Source of the DNA: Typha latifolia
Taxonomy: Eukaryota > Streptophyta > Magnoliopsida > Poales > Typhaceae
NCBI GenBank assembly: GCA_019914945.1
Contig: CM034106.1
Location: 4,526,001-4,590,000 of the forward strand
Direction: 5' to 3'
Length of the DNA stretch: 64,000 nt
The notes below the pieces were generated by a model. It was not told the DNA's origin, did not search any database, and saw only the letters and a list, made by a program, of their open reading frames with translations. Below are positions 10,743-21,668 of this stretch, in pieces. The first letter of the stretch is position 1. Each line of letters opens with the position of its first letter. The position numbers and the translations under genes are program-made.

Positions 10743-11553
10743 TGATAGGTTCTTGTACCAAAAGATAGGTTACAGAAAATAGTCCGTACAACCGTGGAAA
10801 ATTATTCTCCAAATATTCTTATATAGTCAGAAAATTATAAAACCAAGTGAATTAAATTCATAACTTCCTGCTCTACAACTTTCGTATTTATGTCCTTCAC
10901 ATATTCGAACTGCAACTAGGACAAAAACATGGAATAACGTGGGTGATGGTGGTGGTGACGGATGAAGTGGATGTTAGGGTCATGGATGATTATGGAGATG
11001 AAGATGGATGGTGGATGTGATTAAGGGATATAGATGAAGGGAACGAAGTGGTCGAGATCCCAAAGAAGAGGGGTGGCTTGACAGTCGAGGGAGATTAGAA
11101 GTTAGGAGAAACCTTGCCAACAGTAGAGGTGGAAGGATGGTGAAGAGGAAGGAGGGAGATTAGGGTAGAAAGATGATAAAAAGGCAAGAAATCAATACTC
11201 CAATAGCATAATAAATTTGGCTGCCATCCAAATATATATAAAGGCTAGCCAACAAGTCCTAAAATAATAAGTAACCCTAATTCTAGAGGATTCCCACCGA
11301 TCGCATTCGAACGCACAAAAGACATTCTCTGTATGTGCCAACGCAATACAGGTGTTTGAATGTCGGCGTTCGAACTCGCTCGACCGCATTCGAATGCGCA
11401 TTATGCGTTCTCTATATTTGTGAACCTAAATTAGGTGTTCGCAAGGGTGTTCGAATATGACACCTCCTGCGCTCGAACGCGACCTACAATAATTTTATTT
11501 TAATAAAAATAAATAACTAATGCAATAAGAAGAGATCCTAACTAAATATATCG
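10743..11553 (-). repeat. family C chromovirus 3' LTR
   Basis: 811-bp LTR. On the minus strand it begins CGATATATTTAG (TG decayed to CG) right after the purine-rich tract GGTGGGGGAAGCGTGGTGGG, and it ends CCTATCA. It is homologous to 20899-21668 and 50858-51589. TTCGAA-type repeats lie at about 11300-11480. Unexpectedly, a primer-binding site (TTTGGTATCAGAGCC on the minus strand, about 10727-10741) lies beyond its outer end, where a 3' LTR should meet host DNA. Confidence 0.85.
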
Positions 11554-11580
11554 GCCCACCACGCTTCCCCCACCTTGCCC

Positions 11581-11987
11581 TCAAGGTGAAAAGTCGGGAA
11601 AACACTCCAAGATATTAGTCTCCAACTCCCATGTTGCCTCATCGGATGGCTTGCCAAGCCACTCTACTAGAATCTCCATCTCCAATCCGGTACCATGTCG
11701 TCGTCGGCGCCTAGCAATTACTTGAGCTAGCTCTACAATCTCTATCTCCTCCAATGGCTCTGATAGAACTGATCCAACGATCTCATGATCTCCAATCCGC
11801 TCTCCCTTGGTAATGAAACATGGAAGACAGGATGCACTTTCGACTCCTCCGGCAACTCCAAATGATATGCAACCGGACCAATATGCTCTAACACCCAAAA
11901 TGGACCAAAGTAGCGATGAGCTAACTTTTGGTTACGTATCGAACGCAAAGTCACCTGTCGATACAGTTTCACCCTCAAAAACACCAA
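11581..11987 (-). pseudogene. chromovirus integrase C-terminus and chromodomain
   Basis: Two overlapping minus frames. The first contains LAHRYFGPFWVLEHIGPVAY and HPVFHVSLP, which is the GPF/Y module at the integrase C-terminus. The second continues EIVELAQVIARRRRRHGTGL then EILVEWLGKPSDEATWELE, a chromodomain with its aromatic/WE core. Chromodomains of this class guide integration into heterochromatin by histone recognition. A frameshift separates the two modules. A near-identical copy is found at about 50480-50830. Confidence 0.82.
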
Positions 11988-12341
11988 ACTGCCGATGTCG
12001 AACTCCTACATCCTAGGGCTACGATCATAAACTTGCTTCATGCAGTTTTGAGCAAGTTTAAGATGTGCACGCAACCTCCTCAATATGGCGTCTCTATCCA
12101 TCAAAGCTAAGTCCATCTCCGTCCGATCTGCAAATGCCACTGGATAATAAGCGCGTAATGTCGGAGCCCTGAGTCCATACACCACCTCAAATGGAGTTAT
12201 ATCAATGCTGCTATGGTAGGTGCTGTTGTAAGACTACTCCGCCTATAGTAAGAACTCCAACTATCGTCTCGACATCTCTCCAACAAAGCATCTCAAGTAT
12301 TGCTCAATGCCTCGATTGACCACCTCAGTTTGGCCGTCCGT

Positions 12342-12932
12342 CTATGAATGGTAGGCCGAATGGAAGTTCAAACGAGTCCCTTGCAATCTGAAAAACTCCA
12401 TCCAGAAGTCGCTCATAAATACACGATTACGATTCGAGACAATCGAGTGTGGCATGCCATATAACCGAGCAACATCTCTCACAAAAATTTCAGCCACCGA
12501 CTTGGTTGAAAACAAATGTGACAATGCTGAAAAGTGTGCATACTTGCTTAATTTGTCAACCACCACAAAGATAACAGAATAATCACGTACCAGCGGAAGA
12601 CTCTCTAGAAAGTCCATAGAAATTTCTTCCCAAACATGGTATGGTATAGGTAAAGGCTGAAGTAATTCAGCTAGTTTTAATATGGTTGCCTTAGCCCTTT
12701 GACAGACTTCACAAGCACGGACAAAACTCCTCACATCTAATCTCAATCCTGGCCATGTGCAACTTTGAGATATCCTCCTATACGTTCTCAAGACACCCTC
12801 ATTACCAGCCTCTGGAGTTTGGTGGAAGTGCTTCAATAATTTCTGCCGCAATCCATCATTTGTAAGCACCCGAATGCAACTGCGGTTCAGCAGCAAACCG
12901 CCTCGATTCTCCAACTCTTGATGGCGCTCTAG
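12342..12932 (-). pseudogene. chromovirus integrase, zinc-binding and core domains
   Basis: One long minus-strand frame. The HHCC zinc-binding module is seen as HFHQTPEAGNEGVLRTYRRI followed by CEVCQRAKA. The catalytic core reads ISMDFLESLPLV, then VVVDKLSKYAHF, with the first catalytic Asp in MDF and the second in a region changed to IVSNRNRVFMS where SDRDxxF is usual. The catalytic Asp there is therefore Asn, so the enzyme is dead even apart from stops. The N-terminal end abuts the nested LTR element. Confidence 0.85.
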
Positions 12933-13231
12933 TAGGGACACTACTTTTTGTCATGTGTACTCTCGTAAGCACAAAAGGGCTGCACCCGTGGCCCTTTGGC
13001 TTAAAGAGGGTTGTGACTAGTCACCTTCTAGGGTTATTTTCATCTTTTGTCTTTTACTTTATTATGCCTATATAAAGGCTTGTAATCATCTTTTATGGGT
13101 TAATGAATATTTTGAGAGCTTTTGCCTATTGAGTGTTTGTTGGTGGATTTCGACACCCCAATTGGTGGATTCCACGGGTTTAATTATTTCTCCCTATTTT
13201 TTCTTCTCAACTCTACAATCAAGACATTGTC
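12933..13231 (+). repeat. 5' LTR of nested element
   Basis: Starts near TAGGGACAC and includes GTAAGCACAAAAGGGCTGCA and the TATA box at 13069. Matches 14961-15270 over its whole length. Confidence 0.82.
13069..13077 (+). promoter_or_regulatory. TATA box in nested 5' LTR
   Basis: TATATAAAG in the context GCCTATATAAAGGCTTG, identical in both LTRs (the second at about 15096-15105). This is the expected Pol II TATA position within an LTR promoter. Confidence 0.6.
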
Positions 13232-13499
13232 ATCTTTTCCTAGTTTATTAAAGCAAATTGTTTCCTAGTTTATAGACGCTCCACCGCCTGGATTCTATGC
13301 AGCGCCTCATCTTTTCTTTGTCAAATCAATCGCTCCACAAACACTAGATCGCTACGAGATCCATCGCCCGATAAAATTAGGATCCGGATCCGAGTTATGT
13401 GAGGAGATCACCCTCAAGGAGGAAAACAATAAACCATTACTATCACCAAATCTCCACACAAGGAGATAATCACAAGTAAGCTTTATTCAATAGATTTTC

Positions 13500-13625
13500 T
13501 TTCCCCATTTTAGATTAAAAAAAAAGCTCTCTTAAAAAAAGAGAGAGAGAAAAAAAAGGGCTCTCTGAAAAAAAAGAGAGAAAAAAGGAAAAAGAGCTCT
13601 TTGAAAAAAAAAGAGAGAAAAAAAA
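13500..13625. repeat. A/GA-rich low-complexity repeat
   Basis: Three imperfect copies of a unit with GAGCTCTCTGAAAAAAAAGAGAG character in the leader of the nested element. No coding content. Confidence 0.65.
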
Positions 13626-13734
13626 TAATTTCGAAATTCAGTTTATTTGTTTCATCTTTATCTTTAATATTGAATTTCAAAAATTTTGAAATTAATTTTA
13701 GAAGATAATTTTTTTTCTTCTTTTTCTTATTTAC

Positions 13735-13862
13735 CTTTCCTTAATTTTAGAAAATTAGTTTCTATAATTTTGGGATTGATTTCCATAATTTTAGGGCTTG
13801 GTTTCCACAATTTTAGGGGTTAGTTTCCACAATTTTTAAAAATTAGTTCCCCTAATTTTAAG
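13735..13862. repeat. short tandem repeat in nested element leader
   Basis: About five copies of a 24-bp unit near ATTTTAGGGTTAGTTTCCACA, degenerate at both ends, followed by a C-rich proline-like stretch. It lies where the deleted gag-pol should begin. Confidence 0.6.
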
Positions 13863-14023
13863 ATAAATACCTATCTTATCTACTTTCCTAATCTAATCCC
13901 AACCAACCCAAAACCTAATCCCATTAACCCACTAGCCTAAACCTCTCCTCATTCCAAAACCCAAAGACCACTAACCAACTAAGCCCACCAGCCTAACCTA
14001 GCCCATATTTTGGCCTTAGTGAA

Positions 14024-14910
14024 TTGGTAGAAACCTACCCAAAATCGACCCGTTTACCTACAACCCAATCCAAACCCATCGTCATCTTCCTCCTCTTTAG
14101 CCTCAAACCGATGGTCAAACCGAGGTCATTAATTGTACATAGTCTTGGAAATCTTTTGCACTGTCTCGTGGGTAATCATAACAAAAATTGGGATGCCATT
14201 CTTCCTATAGCCCAATTTGTATATAATAACTCCATTAATAAGTCTATTCGCATGAGCCCATTTGAAGTTCTTCATAATTTTAAAGCACGCAAACCTCTAG
14301 ATTTGTTGCCTATGTCATCTCATTCTAGAGTCTCTGAATCTGCCAAAGCATTTGCACATCATGTTCATTCTTTGCATCAAGAGATCACTAAGCGGATTGA
14401 GGTGAGTAATCACCAGTATAAAATACATGCTGACTTGCACAAACGTGCCAAGGAGTTCGATGTTGGAGATCATGTTATGATTCGTCTCAGACCTGAACGA
14501 TTCCCTTTGGGAGCTGTTCGGAAGTTGCATTCCCGTAGTGCAAGACCTTTCCAAGTTCTGAAACGTGTCGGTGCTAACGCTTATGTCATTGATATTCCCC
14601 CTGATTATGGCATTAGTTGTACTTTTAATATTGAGGATCTAGCAGTCTACCATCCACCTATGCATATCCCTATGAAACCCTATGCTACATCTACTACCCT
14701 TCCAAACATCCCTACTGTCCACCTACCACTTCTCTTTTCCCATCCACATCACAAGAAAAGATAAACGCTATTTTAGATGATCAAATAACATCTACTGCAG
14801 AAGGAGGGGTTCACCGTTTTCTCGTTCGATGGCATGGGCGACCAAAGTCTAATTGTACGTGAATCACTCGCGAGGAGTTACAACAGCTTGACCCTGACAT
14901 TTTGGAGTAC
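14024..14910 (+). pseudogene. integrase C-terminus with chromodomain-like tail (nested element)
   Basis: 246-residue frame. From about residue 40 it reads CLVGNHNKNWDAILPIAQFV, then NSINKSIRMSPFEVLH, then RLRPERFPLGAVRKL, SARPFQVLKRVGANAYVIDI. This is the end of a gypsy integrase core plus a GPF/Y-like module. After a stop at 14762-14764, frames continue GGVHRFLVRWHGRP and ITREELQQLDPDILEYY, a chromodomain-like C-terminus. The first 40 residues are not family-like and come from leader DNA after an internal deletion. Confidence 0.75.
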
Positions 14911-14960
14911 TATTAGAGCCACTCGACTGGGTCGAGTTTCTTCCACCCCGGGAGAGTTGG

Positions 14961-15270
14961 TGGGGACACCACTTTCCGTCACGTGTATTCTCGTAAGCAC
15001 AAAAGGGCTGCACCCGTGGCCTTTTGGCTTAATGAGGGTTGTGACTAGTCACCTTCTATGGCTATTTTCGTCTTTTATCTTTACTTTATTTTGCCTATAT
15101 AAAGGCTTGTAATCATCTTCTATGGGTTAATGAATATTTTGAGAGCTTTTGCCTATTGAGTGTTTGTTGGTGGATTCCAACTTCGGTGGATTCTGACACC
15201 CCGATTGATGGATTGCGTTCGATTATTTCTCCCTACTTTTTCTTCTCAACTCTACAATCAAGACGTTGTC
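14961..15270 (+). repeat. 3' LTR of nested element
   Basis: Begins TGGGGACACC and ends near GACGTTGTC. Homologous to 12933-13231. Host chromovirus sequence (CATGCTTCGGATCATCC) follows at once. Confidence 0.8.
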
Positions 15271-15312
15271 CTACATCATGCTTCGGATCATCCAACACCT
15301 CCTGCAACAATC

Positions 15313-15900
15313 TCAAATATCTGGGTAAGATGTACATGCATACCTTAGCTCGTCAAGGAAGGGAAAAGTAGAAGAAGAATATGCTGCGAGCTCGACGATA
15401 TTGGGTTGGCGTGATAGTGCATCTGCCGCTCTATTTTCCATTCCCTTATTGTATTGGATTTCATAATCATACCCCAGCAATTTTGTGACCCATCTCTGCT
15501 GTGCCGGAGTGTGAATACGATGTCCCATAAAATATGGAAGGCTCCTTTGATCGGTTCATATAATGAATCGCTTACCGATCAAATAAGGCCTCCACTTTGT
15601 CACTGCATGCAAAATTACCAACATCTCTCTCTCATAAGTCGATAATTGCTGAGATTTTTATGACAAAGCCTTATTAACAAAGGCTATGGGATGTCTTCTT
15701 TGCATTAGTACAGCTCCTATGCCAACTCCCGACACATCACATTCCACAATGAACTCTTTGGTGAAGGACGGTAGCGCTAGAACGGGCGTCGTCGTCATTG
15801 CTATTTTCAGTTTTTTAAAGGCTGTAGTAGCTTCATCCGTCCATCTAAAAGAGTCCTTCTTCAATAAGCAAGTGAGAGGAGCAGCGATCTTGCCATATCA
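15313..15900 (-). pseudogene. chromovirus RNase H region
   Basis: The minus-strand segment from about 15864 down carries [17 protein letters not shown], then [20 protein letters not shown] and GIGAVLMQ, the start of the gypsy RNase H domain. After frame breaks the end of the domain follows, as WVTKLLGYDYEIQYNKGMEN then RAADALSRQP, which is the DALSR signature. Several frameshifts. Confidence 0.85.
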
Positions 15901-16510
15901 GGTGATGAAGCAGCGATAATATCCGGTTAGCCCCAAAAATCCTCGCAATCCGGTGGTAGTAGTAAGAATAGGCTAAGCGGTCGTGCATGCAACCTTTTGA
16001 GGATCTGCCGCTACACCATCCGCTGAAATGATGTGGCATAAATACTCCACTTGTGGTACTCCCTATAGGCACTTGGACTTCTTGATCTTCAATTGGTTTT
16101 GCTTCAACAAATTCAGCACATCCTCCAAATACTGCCAATGCTCCAATTCAGTCCTACTATACACCAAAATATCGTCAAAAAATACCAAGACATATAGAGG
16201 CCGAAATATATCATTCATGAGGCTTGAAAGGTAGTTGGAGCATTGGTGAGACCAAAAGGCATCACCCGAAACTCGTAATGCTCGTCGGAGTCTGAAATGC
16301 AGTTTTGTGCACCCGTCGGGTGAACTCTAATTTGATGATACCCGGCCCTCAAGTCAAGCTTACTGAATATGGTCACCCCTGCAAGCTTATCCAGTAGCTC
16401 ATCTATAATCGGAATAAAATACCGATCCTTGATGGTAATAGCGTTTAGTGCCCGATAGTCAACACAAAAATGTCATGCCCCGTCCTTTTTTCGCACCAAT
16501 AACACGGGGG
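15900..16510 (-). pseudogene. chromovirus reverse transcriptase
   Basis: Degenerate minus-strand frames spell the RT core in order: [37 protein letters not shown], a region matching PFGLTNAP, and [10 protein letters not shown], which is the FxDD catalytic box (about 16150-16200). Stops interrupt the frame, so no single long ORF exists here. Confidence 0.8.
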
Positions 16511-16828
16511 ATGAGTATGAGCTATGATTTAGTTGAATGAGGGCTTGCTCCAACATCTCGGCTACCATCTTGGAAATAACTTTTTTTGCACATGTGGATA
16601 CCAATATGGCCTCACATTCATCAGTGCAGTCCCAGGCACAATCTCTATGCGGTGGTCCGCCGTTCGCCTCGGTGGCAACTCTTGTGGCTCCTCAAATAGT
16701 CCCGAAAAGTTATCTAATAAATTAGACAATTCAATGGTAGTACCTGAACTCGTTTGAGGCTTATCTCCTACTAGACCTAACTAAAGAAGATATGCCAAAT
16801 CATACACACAAGGCAGCCCCAGCATAGG

Positions 16829-17257
16829 CTACATCATAAGAATCAACGAAGATTGAGCACCATCAAGCTGCACATGTTTGTTTCCTTGTTTAAATTTTAT
16901 CCACATGCTCCGAAAATCAAATATGTCGGATCCCAAGCTTTGTAACCACTGAGTGCCTAGGACAATGTTCGCTCCTCGCAGCGCCAACGGAAACAAGTCT
17001 ACAATGATGTCGTGTCCTTGCACCCGTATATCGACCCAGCGACACAAACTCTCCGTCTTAAGCTTCGTTCCGTCTCCAATAGCAACGTCAAACCCCATGG
17101 TCAGTTCGGTATCCAAACCCAATCTCCTTACTAATCTCTCATCTAGAAAGTTGTGTGTACTCTCGGAATCGATGAGGATGTGCACACAATGCTTTCTAAC
17201 GAGTCTATCCACCCGTAACGTCCTCGACGCGAAAGTACCCGAATATGCATGCATCAA
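16829..17257 (-). pseudogene. chromovirus aspartic protease
   Basis: 142-residue minus frame. It contains VHILIDSESTHNFLDERLV, where gypsy proteases normally have IDSGSTHNF, then DIIVDLFPLALRGANIVLGT and QWLQSLG. The active-site triad Asp-Ser-Gly has become Asp-Ser-Glu, so catalysis would be lost. A zinc-knuckle-like CDECFAPGHRC lies upstream at about 17380-17440, with an acidic linker between. Confidence 0.8.
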
Positions 17258-17528
17258 TATTTCAGCTCGGATACCTTCCTCTTCAATGGCCTCCTCATGG
17301 ACCTCCTATGGATACTCTCCATCATCAGCAACCTCATCATCCTCCTCGAAACCATCAATGAGCATCACACTCCCGATCGATTTGGAACACCGATGACCAG
17401 GGGCGAAACATTCATCACATCGAAAGCAAAGGCCCTTCGCTCTTCGCTCCTCTACCTAGGCAGGTGTGAGAGTTCGAACAGGGGGGTCTTGTGCCTCCTC
17501 TAACATCGAAAAAAGGTCTCAAAGGTGG

Positions 17529-18223
17529 TCATGGTCTAGTACTAGCAGCCGCTGCCTTTGATTTTATAGAATTTCCAACCGGCATTCTAAGTACAAACCG
17601 CCGATCTCGGTTGTCCCAACTTATTTTTGCTGTCATCTTGAGAGCCTTATGCTTTTGCTCCATCCTCACAACCTTCTCAAAGGCCTCCTCAAGAGTGGTA
17701 GGACATAGAGCACGAACATCCACCTGTATCTTCTCTCGCAGCTCTGAAATAAATATGCTCATCAATGTCGATTCGGGCCAAGGTAGCTCACAACGATTAC
17801 TAACTTTTTCAAATTCTATTTGGTACTCCAATACGGTCGTCCTTTGAACTATCTTGCTTAATGTGGCAGCAAAATCTTCATATGTCGCTATCCTAAATCT
17901 ACATATAATCCTCCTACTAAAATCAGCCCAACCGATAAATCCTCTACCACGAATAACCGATCTATACAGATGCAATGCCATTCCTTGGAGGTGAAAGCTT
18001 GCCATCTGGACTTTTGTGCTCTCCGCTATCCCTTGATAATCCAAGTATTGTTCAACTTGAAACACCCAATCCGTTGGATCACCGCCTTGAAATTTTGGAA
18101 AGTCTAAGCATGCGGTTCTCCCCTGAATAGCATTGTCGAGTTCGCGAAAGACCCTTGGTTTAGATCTGAACCTTTGTGCATATTGATCAACTACTGGCTT
18201 GGTGGATCTAGGCTATGTTGGAC
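17529..18223 (-). pseudogene. chromovirus gag
   Basis: The minus frame from 18065 reads QVEQYLDYQGIAESTKVQMA, FHLQGMALHLYRSV, YEDFAATLSKIVQRTT and VLEYQIEFEKVSNRC, the Retrotrans_gag capsid region. Homology to the plus copy at 22270-22427 extends back to about 18223 through CTATTCAGGGGAGAAC and TGCACAAAGGTT. No initiator or leader is left, because LINE sequence starts there. Confidence 0.82.
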
Positions 18224-20898
18224 CGGCGTTCACATGGTCCAATAAAAGAGTGCCTTGTAGCCTTATCAGGGAGTGACTTGACAGAGCTCTGGCCTCCCCT
18301 ATTTGGTGCACTCTCTTCCCCCAAGCGCATGTACTCCACTTGCCTACCATATATAGTGACCACAACTCATTGCTCCTCAACACTGCCCTAGTTGCTAGAA
18401 GAACGCCAGACAAATTCAGGTTCGAGAATTGGACTACCCTTGGTTCATTTATGCCCTACTGTAAGAACACCTAGAGCAGCTCCTACGGCCCTGACTATTC
18501 CTTATCACGGTGCATTTCTCATAAGAAGAATCAAAGGTTGGGCCAAGGCTCACGCTGGTAATATCAAAGAGAAGCTAAAAAACCTGGAAAAAGAAATCCT
18601 TCAAATCCAAACCCAATCCACCTATGACTCAAATTGGGTTAAGGAGGCAAGCTTGAGAAGCCAGCATGAGCGCCTCCTCCTTCAAGAGGAGATCTACTGG
18701 CATCAACGAAGCAAGGTCAAATGGCTTCAGTGGAGGGATAGAAACAGCAAGTTTTTCATGCCACTGCAACTGCTAGGAAGAGGAAGAACCATATCTCCCA
18801 ACTCAAAGTCTAGGATAACAATTGGACTCAAGACTCGAAAGAGATCAGAGAAGCCTTCCTCATACATTTTAAGACTCTCTTCACCTTGTCCAACCCTCCA
18901 TCTATTCAAAAATGTGAAAGGCTAAGAAGCGTATCTTTTCCAACGATCTCTAAAGATGATGCTAGTGACCCCCTTCTGACAATGAGATTGGATCCATTGC
19001 CCAATGTCTAACTACATGCTTCTATCATCTATTATGGGCAAAGCTAAAGCCAATAGTCTGCGCTGAAGTGAGGTCCTTCTTTACCTCAGGGACCCTCGAC
19101 AAGGCTCTTAACAAAACCAGTATCATCCTCATTCCAAAGAAGGACTCTCCGGCTTGCGTCTCAGACTTCCGACCAATAAGCTTCTGTAACAAAAGCTACA
19201 AGATAATCTTGAAGCTCTTGGCAACCAGAATGAAACCAATGCTCCACAATCTTATAGAACCAGCCTAGAATGCCTTCATCCTGGTCGGCAAATCCTTGAT
19301 AACCAAATCATCGCACAGGAGATGATTGAGCACCTGAAAATCTCAAAATGCAGGCGAGGCGAGTTCCTGATCAAAGCTGAACTCTCCAAGGCTTTCGACC
19401 ACATGGAATGGACCTTCCTTAGGGACTACCTCAGAATCTATGGTTTTTCGGACATGTTTGCTGACCGCGTCCTCACATGCATAACCTCCTCTTCACTCAC
19501 GATGGAAATCAATGGCCAATCGAATGGTTTTTTTAACCCCACTAGAGGATTGCGACAAGGGTGCCCTCTAAGTCCCTATCTATTTATTCTTGGCTCCAAT
19601 ATCCTATCCATAATTCTCTTGGAGGAGCAAAGCAACCTTGGCATTAGGGGTATCAGGCTGGCAAGAGGAGCTCCATACCTCACCCATCTCATGTTTGCAG
19701 ATGATCTCCTATTGTTTGGTGCTGTCACTGAGGAAGAAGCTAGAAACCTTAAAGAAGCCATAAAAGCCTACAACAACCTCTCTAGCCAAGAGATAAACTT
19801 TGACAAGTCAGCTATTCTCTTTAGCCTGAAATTGCCACCTTATACTAAAGCCTGGTAGACTTGTCCTGATCAAATCGGTCCTTAGCTCCCTTCCAATATA
19901 CTTCATGGCTACTACCATCCTTCCGAAGAGGATCATCATGGAGCTCAACAGGTTGATGAGGGATTTCTAGTGGGGATATTACGATGGCAAAAAAACATCT
20001 CTACCTAAAAGCTTGGCGTCTACTTTGCAGGCCCCTTTCTGAACGACGGACTAGGGGTTCGTCAACTGCAAGCTATGAATGAAGCTCTAATAGCTTAAGC
20101 TGATTTGGAAACTGATGAAAAATCCTACAAGTACTTGGGCTATGGCTCCGAAAGTATTATAACCCAATACGTCATTTTGGAAAGCCAAGGTGAAAGGGAA
20201 GTCTTCCTGGGTGTGGCAAGCTATTGTCAAAGCTAGGGATCTAGTTGGAAGCAAATTATGCTGGTCCATAGGCAGAGGGGACTCTATCTCTATACAGGAA
20301 GACCCTTGGTACAAGAGCTAGACCTCGATGACATTAACCTACCAGAGAATATCTCCTAGGTTAGCAACCTAATACACGATCATGGCTAGAACACCCAGCA
20401 GATCCGAACTCTTTTCTCTACTACAATAGCGAATAGAATCCTTAGAATCGCATCTACTCCAGCTCCTCTCCTTCGGCTGACAAACTCATTTGGACCGGTG
20501 ACCCTTCAGGGGAATTCAGTGCAAAGTCGAATTACAAGTTCCTATCGGAAGGGGATGGCATCAGCTCCTCATCAAACGTGAACTTGAGAGGCCTCTAGAG
20601 AGACATCTGGAAGGGAAGTGCTATTCCCCGGGTCAAGACCTTTATTTGGTGATGTATCAATGGCAGCTTACTTGTGAACTACTACACAAGCGAATACCCC
20701 TTATAGAGAGTTTATGCCCTATCTACAAGGAGGATGACGAGACTGTTGAGCATATTCTTCTCGGGAGCTACCATGCAAGGGCAGTTTGGTTCGCTAGCCG
20801 CCTTGGCCTCTGGCTTAGTGCCACCCTCCATCGCTTAGATGAATGGCTCCTCTTGGTAAGGAAAGATCTCTCCTCTAATCAGAAAGCCTACCTATACG
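18224..20898 (+). pseudogene. LINE ORF2: endonuclease end, reverse transcriptase, zf-RVT
   Basis: Frames shift several times but follow the L1 ORF2 order. The endonuclease C-terminus reads GPAFTWSNKRVPCSLIRE, WLDRALASPIWC-like and YSDHNSLLL (18224-18450). A linker helix follows (18520-18700). The RT contains [20 protein letters not shown] (about 19180), FDHMEWTFLRDYL, GLRQGCPLSPYLF and LMFADDLLLFG, the FADD box (about 19690). The zf-RVT-like end reads DKLIWTGDPSGEFSAKSNYK then CPIYKEDDETVEHILLG (20490-20770). The 3' end is removed by the LTR starting at 20899. It is probably the same LINE as the ORF1 at 10.2 kb. Confidence 0.85.
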
Positions 20899-21668
20899 TG
20901 ATACATTTAATTAGGATTTTTTCTTATTGCATTAGTTATTTATTTTTATTAAAATAAAATTTTTGTAGGTCGTGTTTGAACGCAGGAGGGGTCGCGTTCG
21001 AATGCCCTTCTGAACGCCTGCATCAAGTTCGCAAATATAGAGAACGTGTATTGCGCGTTCGAATGCAGTCGGCTGTGTTTGAACGCCTACATCGCGTTCG
21101 CACATACAGAGTATGCTTTTTGTGCGTTCGAACGCGATCAGGCGCATTCGAATGTGATCGGCGGGAATCCTCTAGATTTAAGGTTACTTATTGTTTTAGA
21201 ACTTGTTGGCTAGCCTTTATATATATGTGGATGGCAGCCAAATTCATTATGTTATTGGATTATTAATTTCTTGCCTCCTATCTTCTCTCTATTCTCTGTA
21301 CTCTAATCTCCCTCCTCCCTCTTCACCATCCTTCCACCTCTACCATTGGCAAGGTCTCTCCTAACTTCTAATCTCCCTCATCTGTCGATTCCTCCCCTTT
21401 CTTTGGGATCTCAACCACTTCTTCCCCTTCGTCTATATCCATTAACCACAGCCATCATCCACCTTCATCTCCATAATCCTCCATAACCCTAACATTCACT
21501 CCACCCATCACCCGCGTTCTTTCATGTTTTTGTCCCAATTGCAGTTCGAAGTTGTAGTTTGAATATTTGATGAATATTTTTCCACGATTGCACGAACTGA
21601 TTCCAGTAATAAATCTAGATCTTGAAGGAATCGTTCCATAACCTATCTTTTAGTACAAGAACCCATCA
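20899..21668 (+). repeat. family C 5' LTR, plus-strand copy
   Basis: 770-bp LTR running TGATACATTTAATTAGG to ACCCATCA, followed by a PBS (TTTGGTATTAGGGC). Four TTCGAA near-palindromes lie within 20990-21160, spaced roughly 65 bp with GAACGCCTGCATC-type linkers and an ACAGAG block. A TATATATA box lies at about 21217-21226. Confidence 0.87.
21216..21226 (+). promoter_or_regulatory. TATA box in family C 5' LTR
   Basis: TTTATATATATG in the conserved LTR context TTGGCTAGCC...GTGGATGGCAG. The copy at 51080 reads TATAAATA in the same context. Confidence 0.5.

Larger units (their letters stand above)
12933..15270 (+). mobile_element. nested short Ty3/gypsy LTR retrotransposon inside the chromovirus
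   Basis: Direct repeats of about 300-310 bp (12933-13231 and 14961-15270) flank about 1.7 kb that contains only the end of pol. The insertion point falls between the RNase H and integrase regions of the minus-strand chromovirus: the uninterrupted copy at 49490-49520 reads straight through (VLDDSERHLELENRGG), while here ERHQELENRGG lies left of the element and the LDELRYACTSYPDI side lies right. I could not settle the exact ends or target duplication. LTR divergence is moderate. Confidence 0.8.
11554..18223 (-). mobile_element. family C Ty3/gypsy chromovirus internal region, 5' truncated, with nested element
   Basis: In minus-strand order gag (18.2-17.5 kb), zinc knuckle (about 17.4), protease (17.26-16.83), reverse transcriptase (16.5-15.9), RNase H (15.9-15.3), integrase (12.93-12.3), integrase C-terminus with chromodomain (12.0-11.58), then PPT and LTR. 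The 5' LTR is missing: homology to the plus copy (21.7-22.4 kb) ends at about 18223, where LINE endonuclease sequence begins. Multiple stops and frameshifts make it inactive. The gap between RNase H and integrase is occupied by a separate LTR element (12933-15270). Confidence 0.88.

Noticed and set aside
20990..21160. TTCGAA motifs as heat-shock elements
   Set aside because: Heat-shock elements need TTC and GAA separated by two bases; here they are adjacent, so the consensus is not met.
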